DNA of 64,000 nt, from contig NZ_JBASAD010000024.1 in NCBI RefSeq assembly GCF_049650445.1, positions 33,574 to 97,573 on the forward strand. Reading direction: 5' to 3'. The DNA is from Castellaniella sp049650445 (lineage in GTDB: Bacteria; Pseudomonadota; Gammaproteobacteria; Burkholderiales; Burkholderiaceae_B). This document shows positions 45,742 through 54,859 of this stretch, in pieces. Below the pieces are notes generated by a model. It had not been told where the DNA came from and ran no database searches. It worked only from the letters and a program-made list of their open reading frames with translations. The translations under genes were made by a program, and so were the position numbers. Positions within the stretch are counted from its first letter, which is position 1. Every line of letters begins with the position of its first letter.

Positions 45742-46422
45742 ATGACCACTTCCCGTTCCTCCCTCACCCGTGATGCCATTCTCGATGCCGCCGAACGCCT
45801 GTTCGCCGAGTACGGGCACGACAACACATCCATGCGCCAGATCACCCAGACGGCGCAGGTGAACCTGTCCGCCGTGAATTACCACTTCGGCTCGAAAGAC
45901 GCCCTGGTCGGGGCCGTGTTCCAGCGCCGACTGGACGCGCTCAACGACGAACGCCTGCGCATCCTGGACGAGCTCGAAGCCAAGGCCGGCGGCCAGCCGC
46001 TCAAGCCTTCCGCCATCGTCGAAGCCTATTTCGGCCCCCTGGTGCGCCACGCCTGCAGCGCCGGCGCCGAACGGCGCGCCTTCATGCCGCTGCAGTCCAG
46101 CACCATGTCCGACCCGAACGGCGCCATCAGCGCCCTGTTCGCCGCCGAACGCTCCGCCGTCGCACACCGCTTCACCCGCGCCCTGCTGGCCTCGCTGCCC
46201 GGCGTACCGGAAACCGAGATCGTCTGGCGCTTTCACTTCATGCTGGGCGCCACGGCCTACGCCATCATGGGGGCCGAAAGCTCCAGCCAGGCCATGAACC
46301 TGCCCGGCGACACCCACAATATCGACGCCCAGGCCCTGCTCGGCCGCCTGATGGCCTTCCTGCTGGGCGGCCTGCGCGCTCCGCTGACGACCGGCGCACC
46401 ACTCCCGGAGGCTCCCACATGA
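45742..46422 (+). CDS. TetR-family regulator of the fatty-acid degradation genes
   Basis: This 226-residue TetR protein has an N-terminal helix-turn-helix (RDAILDAAERLFAEYGHDNT, then VNLSAVNYHFGSKDALV) and a longer C-terminal ligand domain of the type seen in PsrA/CecR-like regulators. The stop overlaps the ATG of the fadE-like gene, so it is co-transcribed with the pathway it probably controls. Acyl-CoA or fatty acid is the natural guess for the ligand. There is no Shine-Dalgarno before the ATG; the operator takes its place, which suggests a very short leader and tight autoregulation. Confidence 0.85.
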   Translation: MTTSRSSLTRDAILDAAERLFAEYGHDNTSMRQITQTAQVNLSAVNYHFGSKDALVGAVFQRRLDALNDERLRILDELEAKAGGQPLKPSAIVEAYFGPLVRHACSAGAERRAFMPLQSSTMSDPNGAISALFAAERSAVAHRFTRALLASLPGVPETEIVWRFHFMLGATAYAIMGAESSSQAMNLPGDTHNIDAQALLGRLMAFLLGGLRAPLTTGAPLPEAPT

Positions 46423-48764
46423 CATTCCTGCTGATCCTGCTCGTCCTGCTGGTGGCGGCCGCCGCCTTCGTGCTGACCCGCCGCGACCTGCGCATCCAGC
46501 ATCTCAGCCGCCCCCTGTACCGGATCTTCCGCCGCATCCTGCCGCGCATGTCGGACACCGAGCGCGAAGCCCTGGAAGCCGGCACCGTCTGGTGGGAAGG
46601 CGCCCTCTTTCGCGGCCGCCCCAGTGCCCGCGCCTTGCACGCCATCCCCGCCCCGCGCCTGAGCGAGGCCGAGCAGGCCTTTCTGGACGAGGAAGTCGAA
46701 ACCGTCTGCGCCATGGTGAACGACTGGCGCGTCACCCGGCAGGATCAGGACATCCCCGCCGAAGCCTGGGCCTACATCAAGACCCACCGCTTCTTCGGCA
46801 TGATCATCCCGAAAGAATACGGCGGACTGGGTTTCTCGGCGCTGGCACATTCCGCCGTGGTCGCCAAGCTGTCCACCCGCTGCTCCGCGCTGTCGGTCAC
46901 CGTCATGGTGCCCAATTCCCTGGGGCCGGCCGAACTGCTGCTGCATTACGGCACCGACGAACAAAAGAACCATTACCTGCCGCGCCTGGCACGCGGCGAG
47001 GACATCCCGGCCTTTGCGCTGACCAGCCCCTGGGCCGGCTCGGACGCAGCCGCCATCCCCGACCACGGCATCGTCTGCACCGGCGAATGGCAGGGCCGCG
47101 AGGTCCTGGGCATGCGCGTCACCTGGGACAAGCGCTACATCACGCTGGGGCCTGTCTGCACCATCCTGGGCCTGGCCTTCCGCCTGTACGATCCCGACGG
47201 CCTGCTGGGCGGCACGCCCGATCTGGGCATCACCTGCGCGCTGGTGCCGTCGGATCATCCCGGCGTAGACATCGGCCGCCGCCACTTCCCGCTGGACGCC
47301 ATGTTCATGAACGGCCCCACGCAGGGGCAGGATGTATTCATGCCGCTGGATTTCATCATTGGCGGGCCGGCCATGGCCGGCCAGGGCTGGCGCATGCTGA
47401 TGGAATGCCTGGCGGCGGGGCGCTCGATCTCGCTGCCCTCGTCCTATACCGGCATGGCCAAGCTCACCGCGCGCGCCGTGGGCGCCTATACCGTCGTACG
47501 CGACCAGTTCCGCACCCGTATCCATAAATTCGAGGGCATCGCCGAAGCCCTGGCGCGCATCGGCGGCCACACCTACCTGATGGACGCGGCCCGCGTCATG
47601 ACGGCCGGTGCCGTGGACCTGGGCGAGAAGCCCGCCGTGGTCTCAGCCATCGTCAAATACCACGTCACCGAACGCGGCCGCATCGTGGTCAACGACGGCA
47701 TGGACATCATCGGCGGCAAAGGCATTTGCCTGGGTCCGCAGAACTTCCTGGGCCGCGCCTACCAGCAGATCCCGGTGGGCATCACGGTCGAGGGCGCCAA
47801 CATCCTGACGCGCAGCCTGATCATCTTCGGCCAGGGCGCGATCCGCTGCCATCCCCACGTGCTGGACGAAATGCGCGCCGCCCAGGCCGCCGATCCCGAA
47901 CAGGGCCTGGCGGACTTCGACCGCGCCTTCTGGGGGCACGTGCGCCACACCACGGTCAACGCACTGCGCGCCGTCGGCCACGGCTTCACCAACGCGCTGC
48001 TGGCCCGCCCCGACACGGCCGTCGCCCCGGAAATGATCCGCTACTACCGGCAGTTGACGCGCTTCTCCGTGGCCTTCGCCACCCTGGCCGACGTCTCCAT
48101 GCTGACGCTGGGCGGCGCGCTGAAGCGGCGCGAATCGATCTCCGCCCGCCTGGGCGACATTCTGTCGCAGCTCTACCTGATTTCCGCCACGCTGAAACGC
48201 TACCAGGACGAGGGCCGTCAGGCCGCCGACGCGCCGCTGGCGCACTGGGCGATCCAGGACGCGTTCTGCCGCGCCCAGGATGCTTTCGCTGGTGTGCTGG
48301 CCAACTTCCCCAACCGCCCCCTGGCCTGGACCTTGCGCGTCCTGCTGTTTCCCTGGGGCCGGCCGTTCGCCGCGCCGTCCGACACGCTCTCCATGGCGGT
48401 GGCCGACGCGCTCAGCCAGCCCGGCGGCGCACGCGACCGCCTGACGCAGGGCACCTACGTCCCGCAGGATCTGGCCGAGCCCGTCGGCGCCATCGAAGCC
48501 GCCTTCGCCGCCGTCCTGGACACGCAGGCCCTCGAAGCCCGCATGCGCGAATTTGAAAAGGCCGGTCGCGTCCCCGCCGCCGACCCGCGTGCCAACGTGC
48601 GCGACATGGCCGAGGCCATCCATGCAGCCGGTGGCCTCACCGACGATGAACTGGACCGCATCCGCGCACGCAATGCGCTGCGCGACCGCGTGATCGGCGT
48701 GGACGACTTCGCCCCGGATTTCCAGGGCCCGTCCACAACCGAATCCGCAGGAGACCGATTCTGA
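46419..48764 (+). CDS. fadE: Acyl-CoA dehydrogenase, FadE type
   Basis: This 781-residue protein resembles the large FadE acyl-CoA dehydrogenases (E. coli 814) that perform the first, FAD-dependent step of beta-oxidation. It has a hydrophobic N-terminal anchor (FLLILLVLLVAAAAFVL), the acyl-CoA dehydrogenase core (IIPKEYGGLGFS, FALTSPWAGSDA, YRDQFRT-like region) and the extra C-terminal domain of FadE. It overlaps the TetR gene by ATGA and the thiolase gene by one base (TGATG). Confidence 0.92.
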   Translation: MTFLLILLVLLVAAAAFVLTRRDLRIQHLSRPLYRIFRRILPRMSDTEREALEAGTVWWEGALFRGRPSARALHAIPAPRLSEAEQAFLDEEVETVCAMVNDWRVTRQDQDIPAEAWAYIKTHRFFGMIIPKEYGGLGFSALAHSAVVAKLSTRCSALSVTVMVPNSLGPAELLLHYGTDEQKNHYLPRLARGEDIPAFALTSPWAGSDAAAIPDHGIVCTGEWQGREVLGMRVTWDKRYITLGPVCTILGLAFRLYDPDGLLGGTPDLGITCALVPSDHPGVDIGRRHFPLDAMFMNGPTQGQDVFMPLDFIIGGPAMAGQGWRMLMECLAAGRSISLPSSYTGMAKLTARAVGAYTVVRDQFRTRIHKFEGIAEALARIGGHTYLMDAARVMTAGAVDLGEKPAVVSAIVKYHVTERGRIVVNDGMDIIGGKGICLGPQNFLGRAYQQIPVGITVEGANILTRSLIIFGQGAIRCHPHVLDEMRAAQAADPEQGLADFDRAFWGHVRHTTVNALRAVGHGFTNALLARPDTAVAPEMIRYYRQLTRFSVAFATLADVSMLTLGGALKRRESISARLGDILSQLYLISATLKRYQDEGRQAADAPLAHWAIQDAFCRAQDAFAGVLANFPNRPLAWTLRVLLFPWGRPFAAPSDTLSMAVADALSQPGGARDRLTQGTYVPQDLAEPVGAIEAAFAAVLDTQALEARMREFEKAGRVPAADPRANVRDMAEAIHAAGGLTDDELDRIRARNALRDRVIGVDDFAPDFQGPSTTESAGDRF

Positions 48765-50053
48765 TGGCCTTCGAACCTGTCTACCTCATTGACGGGGCGC
48801 GCAGCCCCTTCCTCAAGGCCCGCAACGCCCCGGGTCCGTTCTCCGCGTCCGATCTGGCCGTGCAGACGGGCCGCGAACTGCTGCTGCGCCAGCCTTTTCC
48901 GCCCACCGAGCTGGACGAGGTCGTGATCGGCTGTGCGGCACCCTCGGCCGACGAAACCAATATCGGCCGGGTGATTGCCCTGCGCCTGGGCTGCGGCGAC
49001 CGCGTGCCCGGCTGGACGGTGATGCGCAACTGCGCCTCCGGCATGCAGGCGCTGGATTCCGCCGCCATGGGCCTGCAGACCGGCCGCCACGACCTGGTCC
49101 TGGCCGGCGGCGTGGATGCGCTGTCGCGCGCACCGCTGCTGTTCCCTGACGAAATGGTCCATTGGCTGTCCCAGTGGAACCAGGCCCGCACCTGGGCGCA
49201 GCGCCTGCCGCTGCTGCGGCGTTTCCGCCCCGCTTACTTCAAGCCCGTGATCGGCCTGCTGAAAGGCCTCAGCGATCCGGTGATCGGCCTGTCCATGGGC
49301 CAGACCGCCGAAAACCTGGTCCATCGTTTCGGCCTGACGCGCGAACAGCTCGACGCCTACGCGGCACAAAGCCACGCCCGCGCCCTGGCCGCGCGCGACC
49401 GGGGCGCCTTCGATGAAATCGTGCCCCTGGTCGACGCCAAGGGCACGCTGTATGCGGACGACGACGGCGTACGTGCGGACTCCACCCCGGAAAAGCTCGC
49501 GCGGCTCAAGCCCGTGTTCGACAAACCCTACGGCAACATCACAGCGGGCAACAGCTCCCAGGTCACCGACGGCGCAGCGCTTCTGCTGCTGGCCTCTGAA
49601 CGCGCCGTGCGCGAGCGCGGCCTGCGGCCCATCGCCCGCATCGTCGACGCCCAATGGGCAGCCCTGGACCCCGCCGTCATGGGGCTGGGTCCGGTACACG
49701 CGTCCTCGGCCATCCTGGCGCGCCGGAATCTGGGTCTGAACGACCTGGACTTGTGGGAAATCAATGAAGCCTTCGCCGCCCAGGTGCTAGGCTGCCTCGC
49801 GGCCTGGCGCGACGAATCGTGGTGCCGGGAACACCTGGGGCGCGGCGCGCTGGGAGATCTGGACATGGATCGGCTGAACGTGGACGGCGGCGCCATCGCG
49901 CAAGGGCATCCCGTGGGTGCCTCGGGCGCGCGCATCGTGCTGCATCTGGTCCGCGCCCTGCAGGCCCGGGGTCTGCGCCGGGGCATGGCCGCCATCTGCA
50001 TCGGCGGCGGCCAGGGCGGCGCCATGCTGGTTGAACTCTGCGAGGCTGCCTAA
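48764..50053 (+). CDS. Acyl-CoA thiolase (FadI/FadA family)
   Basis: This 429-residue thiolase cleaves 3-ketoacyl-CoA to acetyl-CoA and a shortened acyl-CoA. Cys90 in NCASGMQALDSA is the acyl-accepting nucleophile; the GHPVGASGARI His and the C-terminal Cys of CIGGGQGGAM complete the site. Length is closer to FadI (436) than FadA (387). The following gene encodes the hydratase/dehydrogenase partner, so both belong to one multienzyme system. Confidence 0.92.
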   Translation: MAFEPVYLIDGARSPFLKARNAPGPFSASDLAVQTGRELLLRQPFPPTELDEVVIGCAAPSADETNIGRVIALRLGCGDRVPGWTVMRNCASGMQALDSAAMGLQTGRHDLVLAGGVDALSRAPLLFPDEMVHWLSQWNQARTWAQRLPLLRRFRPAYFKPVIGLLKGLSDPVIGLSMGQTAENLVHRFGLTREQLDAYAAQSHARALAARDRGAFDEIVPLVDAKGTLYADDDGVRADSTPEKLARLKPVFDKPYGNITAGNSSQVTDGAALLLLASERAVRERGLRPIARIVDAQWAALDPAVMGLGPVHASSAILARRNLGLNDLDLWEINEAFAAQVLGCLAAWRDESWCREHLGRGALGDLDMDRLNVDGGAIAQGHPVGASGARIVLHLVRALQARGLRRGMAAICIGGGQGGAMLVELCEAA

Positions 50054-50054
50054 C

Positions 50055-51977
50055 ATGTCCTTCGACTCTCTGGACCTGCGTCATTTCCGCTGCAACACAG
50101 ACTCGCAGGGCATCACCTGGCTGACCATCGATTGCGCCGGCAGTTCCGTCAACCGCCTGTCGGGCGAGGTGCTGACTGAACTGGACCGTGCCCTGGATCA
50201 TTTCCAGTCCGCCCCGCCCACCGCACTGGTGATCTGCTCGGGCAAGACCGCCGGCTTCATCGCGGGCGCCGACATCGACGAATTCTCCCGGTTGAACGAC
50301 GCCGCCACGGCGCGTGCCTTCGTCGAGCGCGGCTGGGCGGTCTTCAACCGCCTGGCGGCCGTGCCCTGGCCGACTCTGGCCCTGGTGCAGGGCCACTGCA
50401 TGGGCGGCGGCCTGGAACTGGCCCTGGCATGCCGCTACCGCATCGTCGTCGACCAACCCGACACCCGCCTGTCGCTGCCCGAAGTCATGCTGGGCATCTT
50501 CCCCGGCTGGGGCGGCATGCTGCGCCTGCCCCAACGAGTCGGAGCCCCGCTGGCGCTGGACATGATGCTGACGGGCCGCGCCCTGAGCGCACGCCGTGCC
50601 GCATCGGCCGGTCTGGCCGATCTGTGCGTGCCGCCCCGTCTGGCGGAACAGTCCGCCGCGCGCCACGTCCGATCCAACCAGCCGGTGCGCGGCCCACGCG
50701 GCAAGGACGCCTGGCTCAGCCATCCGATCCTGCGCCCGCTGCTGCTGCGCCAGGCCCGCAAGACCCTGGAAAAACGCGACCCGCAGGGCCACTACCCGGC
50801 CCCGCGCGCCATCCTGGAAATCTGGGCGCATCACTCCGGCAACGCGCTGGCGGCGCCCGCCCTGATCGAGGGCATCGTCCGCTCCGACACCGCCCGCAAT
50901 CTGCTGCGCGTATTCCGCATGCAGGAACGTCTCAAGTCCTTCGGCAAGGCCGGGGGCCAGCCTCCCGTGCATCACGTCCACGTGGTGGGCGCGGGCGTGA
51001 TGGGCGGCGACATTGCCGCCTGGTGCGCGCTCAAGGGCCTGACCGTCACCCTGCAGGACACGGACCGCGCGCGCATCGCCCAGGCCATCGGCCGTGCCCG
51101 GACGCTGTACACGCGCAAGATCCAGCCCGCCCGCGAGGCGATGCTGGCCGCCGACCGCCTGATTCCGGACCCGGACGGCCAGGGCGTCGCCCGCGCCGAC
51201 CTGGTCATCGAAGCCATCAGTGAAAATCCGGACGCCAAGCGCGGCCTGTACGCCATCCTCGAACCGCACCTGAAAGACGGAGCGCTGCTGGCGACCAACA
51301 CCTCCAGCCTGTCGCTGCAGGACCTGGGACGCGACCTGGCGCGGCCGGAGCGCCTGGTGGGCATCCACTTCTTCAACCCCGTGGCGAAGATGCCCCTGGT
51401 CGAAGTCGTCACGACCGGACACACCGACCCGCGCGCCCAGGCCGCCGCCTGCGCCTTCGTCGGCCGCATCGGCAAACTGCCCCTGCCGGTCAAGAGCGTG
51501 CCGGGCTTCCTGGTCAATGCCGTGCTGGCGCCCTACATGCTGGAAGCCATGCGCTGCGTGGACGAGGGCCTGCGCCCCGAAACCATCGACGCCGCCATGA
51601 AAGCCTACGGCATGCCCATGGGACCGATCGAACTGATCGACACCGTGGGCCTGGACATCGCCCGCGACGCCGGCGCGCAACTGACCGGCCAGGCCCAGCC
51701 GCCGGCCTGCCTGGCACGCCATCTGGACCGCAACGAACTGGGCCGTAAATCCGGCCAGGGCTTTTACCGCTGGCGCGAGGGCAAACCTGTCCGTGCCGAA
51801 GCCGGTGCGGCTCCGGCGGGACTGGCGCGCCGCCTGCTGCAACCTTTGATCGACGCCACCCACCGCCAGTTGGCGGCCGGTGTGGTCACCGATACCGAAC
51901 TCGCCAATGCAGGCGTGATTTTTGGTACGGGCTATGCGCCCTACACGGGAGGACCGATACCACGCGAAGCTGATTGA
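50055..51977 (+). CDS. Bifunctional enoyl-CoA hydratase / 3-hydroxyacyl-CoA dehydrogenase (FadJ-like)
   Basis: This 640-residue fusion has an N-terminal crotonase domain (IAGADIDEF oxyanion region; catalytic glutamates in GHCMGGGLELALA and LPEVMLGIFPGWGG) and a dehydrogenase half (NAD motif VVGAGVMGGDIAAW near residue 310, then HFFNPVAKMPLVEVV). It is shorter than E. coli FadJ (714), mainly near the C-terminus, but ends in a family-like FGTGYAPYTGGP. The ATG at 50055 is one base after the thiolase stop; a longer in-frame reading overlaps that gene. Confidence 0.92.
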   Translation: MSFDSLDLRHFRCNTDSQGITWLTIDCAGSSVNRLSGEVLTELDRALDHFQSAPPTALVICSGKTAGFIAGADIDEFSRLNDAATARAFVERGWAVFNRLAAVPWPTLALVQGHCMGGGLELALACRYRIVVDQPDTRLSLPEVMLGIFPGWGGMLRLPQRVGAPLALDMMLTGRALSARRAASAGLADLCVPPRLAEQSAARHVRSNQPVRGPRGKDAWLSHPILRPLLLRQARKTLEKRDPQGHYPAPRAILEIWAHHSGNALAAPALIEGIVRSDTARNLLRVFRMQERLKSFGKAGGQPPVHHVHVVGAGVMGGDIAAWCALKGLTVTLQDTDRARIAQAIGRARTLYTRKIQPAREAMLAADRLIPDPDGQGVARADLVIEAISENPDAKRGLYAILEPHLKDGALLATNTSSLSLQDLGRDLARPERLVGIHFFNPVAKMPLVEVVTTGHTDPRAQAAACAFVGRIGKLPLPVKSVPGFLVNAVLAPYMLEAMRCVDEGLRPETIDAAMKAYGMPMGPIELIDTVGLDIARDAGAQLTGQAQPPACLARHLDRNELGRKSGQGFYRWREGKPVRAEAGAAPAGLARRLLQPLIDATHRQLAAGVVTDTELANAGVIFGTGYAPYTGGPIPREAD

Positions 51978-52279
51978 TTGTGTGATGCCGGCCTGATTCC
52001 GGCGCCCCGCTCAAAGCCTTGAACATCGTTGCGTCATTACGCAGCGAGGGGTTCTTTCGTCGTCAATTTATGGGCGGCAAAGGGCGTGCGCAGACGATCT
52101 CTACACGCGGCAGGGAGCTTTTTTTGAATTTTTTGATCCGTGTGACCGCATGGTATCCACCTGCGGCCCGGGGATACGTGTGTCCAAATTTTACTCTTTA
52201 TTCCGACGTGGTTAATCGGGAATAACCCAAATGCAGGCATACCTGCACCACGTCTTTTCATCAACAATCCGGAGGTGAC
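51978..52279 (+). other. 302-bp gap before fadL
   Basis: No gene is recognised here. It holds a small GCCGG/CCGGC hairpin (51987-52003) after the dehydrogenase gene, a T-run near 52119-52125, a possible promoter (TTGATC 52133-52138, 15 bp, TGG-TATCCA 52154-52159) and a TGCAGG-CATA-CCTGCA hairpin (52232-52247) close to the fadL ribosome site. A 68-codon open frame (52019-52225) has no family features. Confidence 0.5.
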
Positions 52280-53638
52280 ATGATGAAAACGCAATACACG
52301 CTCAAGACCCTGTCGGCCTTGGTCCTGGGCCTGGGTGCCGCAAGCATCGCCCACGGCGCGGGCTTCTCGCTGCTGGAACAGAACGCCAGCGGCCTGGGCA
52401 ACGCCTATGCCGGCTCGGCCGCCATCGGCGAGGACGCCAGCGCCAACTATTTCAACCCCGCCAGCATTACCCTGCTGCCGGGCATGAACGTCAGCGCCGG
52501 CGTGGTCGGGATCAAGCCGAATTTCGAGTTTTCGGATGGCGGCAGCACGGGCCCGACCACCTTCGGCGGACGACCGCTGGGTCCGCTCGGTGGCCGGCCG
52601 ACCGGTAACGGCGGCGACGGCGGCAATGCCGGCGCCTGGGGCGTGGTCCCCAACGCCCACTTCACCTGGGAAATGAACCCGCGCGTCTGGCTGGGCCTGA
52701 GCGTGGGCGCGCCCTTCGGCCTGATGACCGACTACGAGAAGGGCTGGGCCGGCCGCTACCACTCGGAAAAATTCTCCATCGAGAGCATCAACGTCAATCC
52801 GTCCATCGCCTTCAAGGCCACCGACACGCTGTCGATCGGCGTGGGCCTGAATTGGATGCAACTGGATGCGGACTACCGCAAGGCGCAGTATGCCGTCGTC
52901 ACGCACCCCCTGGCCGGCCTGATAGGAACCGGTGACATGGAAGCCCGCGTCAAGGCCAAGGGCGACGGCTGGGGCTGGAACGCCGGCCTGCTGTGGCAAG
53001 CCACGCCGGACACGCGCTTCGGCCTGTCCTATCGCTCCAAGGTCAGGATCGACGCGGATGGCACGACCAAGGTCAGCAACCGGTCCCTCAATGCCGCAGC
53101 GGCGGGAGGGCTCACGGCCATGGGCGTCATCGGCACCCACAACGCCGAAGCCTCCATCGAGCTGCCTGACTCCGCGATCTTCAGCGTGGTCCACCAGTTG
53201 AACGAACGCTGGACGCTGCTGGGCGACGTGGCCTGGACAGGCTGGAGCAGCATCCCGGAACTGAAAATCAAGAACACCGGCATCCCGGACGCCGAACTGG
53301 ATCTGCGCTTCAAGGACGCCTGGCGCGTGTCTCTGGGGGCAAACTACCGCTACAGCGATAGCTGGACCTTCAAGGGCGGCGTGGCCTGGGACCAGTCGCC
53401 GGTGCAGAGCGACGCCTATCGTCCGTCCGCCCTGCCCGACAACGACCGCTACTGGGTGTCGCTGGGCGCGCAATATCGCTTCAACAAGAACACCAAGGTC
53501 GACGTCGGCTACGCCCACCTGTTCGTGAAGAACACTTCAGTGAACAATCACTCGGCAGAAGCAACAGCCGGCGTGCTGAAGGGCGATTACAAGAGCAGCG
53601 CGGACATCATCGGCGTGCAGTTCTCGCACCAGTTCTGA
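52280..53638 (+). CDS. fadL: Outer-membrane long-chain fatty acid transporter, FadL/OmpP1/TodX family
   Basis: This is a 452-residue outer-membrane beta-barrel with a signal peptide (ALVLGLGAASIAHGA) and the FadL hatch motif at the mature N-terminus (GFSLLEQNASGLGNAYAGSA, then NPA in YFNPASI). Alternating amphipathic strands end in the terminal aromatic residue (FSHQF) needed for barrel insertion. FadL binds long-chain fatty acids or hydrophobic compounds and lets them diffuse laterally. A near-perfect GGAGGTG lies upstream; the second ATG (52283) is better spaced than the first. It supplies substrate for the surrounding beta-oxidation enzymes. Confidence 0.93.
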   Translation: MMKTQYTLKTLSALVLGLGAASIAHGAGFSLLEQNASGLGNAYAGSAAIGEDASANYFNPASITLLPGMNVSAGVVGIKPNFEFSDGGSTGPTTFGGRPLGPLGGRPTGNGGDGGNAGAWGVVPNAHFTWEMNPRVWLGLSVGAPFGLMTDYEKGWAGRYHSEKFSIESINVNPSIAFKATDTLSIGVGLNWMQLDADYRKAQYAVVTHPLAGLIGTGDMEARVKAKGDGWGWNAGLLWQATPDTRFGLSYRSKVRIDADGTTKVSNRSLNAAAAGGLTAMGVIGTHNAEASIELPDSAIFSVVHQLNERWTLLGDVAWTGWSSIPELKIKNTGIPDAELDLRFKDAWRVSLGANYRYSDSWTFKGGVAWDQSPVQSDAYRPSALPDNDRYWVSLGAQYRFNKNTKVDVGYAHLFVKNTSVNNHSAEATAGVLKGDYKSSADIIGVQFSHQF

Positions 53639-53660
53639 GCATGGCGACCGTGAGCCTGGC

Positions 53661-54188
53661 ATGAAGTTGTCGCAGTTGAAACGCCTGCCGCCCCGGTGGC
53701 GGGCGCGTGCCATGCGCACGGGCTTCAACCTGCATCCGGCCTTCCGCGCAACGGGAGGCCGGGTGGACTATGTATCCCATGACCTGTTGCACGTGCGCGT
53801 GCGTCTGGCACTGACGCGGCGTACGCGCAATATCGTGGGTTCGATCTTTGGCGGCTCGCTATTCGCCGTCACCGACGGTGTGCACGTGGGCATGCTGATG
53901 GCCCGCCTGGATCGGGACGCCATCATCTGGGACAAGGCCGCCGAGATCCGCTACCGCAAACCGGCGTTCCGCACGCTGTACGCCGATTTCGCCCTGACGG
54001 AAACCGAGCTGCAGGGCATCCGCGAGGACCTGGACCGCGATCACGAGACCGAGCGGGTCTACCAGGTGGACCTGAAGGACGCCGACGGCACGGTGTACAC
54101 GGAGGTCCGGCGCACCATCTACCTGGCCGACAAGGCCTACTACAAACAACGCAAGCCGCGCCCCGGCGCGGCGGGAGACGCATCATGA
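53661..54188 (+). CDS. Hotdog-fold thioesterase-like protein (DUF4442 type)
   Basis: This 175-residue protein has the helical N-terminus and hotdog core seen in DUF4442/YiiD-C-like putative acyl-CoA thioesterases (FNLHPAFRATGGRV, GSIFGGSLFAVTDGVHVGML). The GG-SLFA helix carries the expected polar residues, but the exact substrate cannot be read from sequence. It lies 22 nt after fadL and overlaps the next gene by ATGA, in a fatty-acid operon, so release of acyl groups from CoA is plausible. Confidence 0.78.
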   Translation: MKLSQLKRLPPRWRARAMRTGFNLHPAFRATGGRVDYVSHDLLHVRVRLALTRRTRNIVGSIFGGSLFAVTDGVHVGMLMARLDRDAIIWDKAAEIRYRKPAFRTLYADFALTETELQGIREDLDRDHETERVYQVDLKDADGTVYTEVRRTIYLADKAYYKQRKPRPGAAGDAS

Positions 54189-54829
54189 GCCATCCGGACA
54201 CACCGCTCGAAACCGCACGACAGATCCGCACGCACATGCGGCTCGCACGCTCATTCGCCGCTCTGGCTCTGGCCGCCGCCGCCCTGTGCGCGGCGCCGCC
54301 CGCCCTGGCCCTGACCGTGGCCAATGTGGACGTGCCCGAACAGCAGTCGGTCGCCGGACAGAGCCTGACCCTGAACGGCGCCGGACTGCGCCAGCGCTTC
54401 GTCTTCCACGTCTACGTCGCCGCCCTGTACCGGACCCGACCGTCCAGGGATGCGGCCACGATCCTGAGCAGCCCCGAGCCGCAACTGTTGCGCCTGACCC
54501 TGCTGCGCGACATCAACAGCAAGGCGCTGACCGACGCGCTGAACGACGGCCTGAAGGCCAACTGCACCGAAGCCGAGCTGAAGGAAATGGCCGACTCCAT
54601 CGCCCATTTCGAAGCGTTCATGCAGACCGGCGGCGAAGGCGTGTCGGGCGATCAGGTGGACGTGATTTTCAATCAGGGAACCGTCTCGGTATCATTCAAG
54701 GGCAAGGCGCTGGGTGAAGTGAAAGACCCCCGGTTCGCCACCGCGCTCCTGAAGGTCTGGCTGGGTACCCACCCGGCCCAGGAATCCCTGAAATCGGCCC
54801 TGCTGGGCCAGGAATCCAAAAGCAATTGA
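54185..54829 (+). CDS. Secreted chalcone-isomerase-like protein
   Basis: The product is 214 residues from ATG 54185, or 197 from ATG 54236, where a good signal peptide begins (MRLARSFAALALAAAALCAA, cleavage near ALALT). The mature part has the chalcone-isomerase-like core of bacterial periplasmic proteins (GQSLTLNGAGLRQRFVFHVY VAALY, split here by a space; AHFEAFMQTGG; VSVSFKGKALGEV). Plant-like fatty-acid-binding members of this fold exist, but bacterial members have no agreed function. Context between a thioesterase and fadD suggests a fatty-acid or lipid ligand. Confidence 0.8.
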   Translation: MSHPDTPLETARQIRTHMRLARSFAALALAAAALCAAPPALALTVANVDVPEQQSVAGQSLTLNGAGLRQRFVFHVYVAALYRTRPSRDAATILSSPEPQLLRLTLLRDINSKALTDALNDGLKANCTEAELKEMADSIAHFEAFMQTGGEGVSGDQVDVIFNQGTVSVSFKGKALGEVKDPRFATALLKVWLGTHPAQESLKSALLGQESKSN

Positions 54830-54859
54830 TCTGACGATCTGACGACAAGGAATCGCATC

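Noticed and set aside
43584..45773. A 729-codon + strand open frame opposite the LapD-like gene
   Set aside because: Composition is that of a reverse-strand shadow; the minus-strand product has clear domains and a promoter.
52019..52225. A 68-codon + strand open frame before fadL
   Set aside because: No ribosome site, no family resemblance, AT-rich promoter-like composition.
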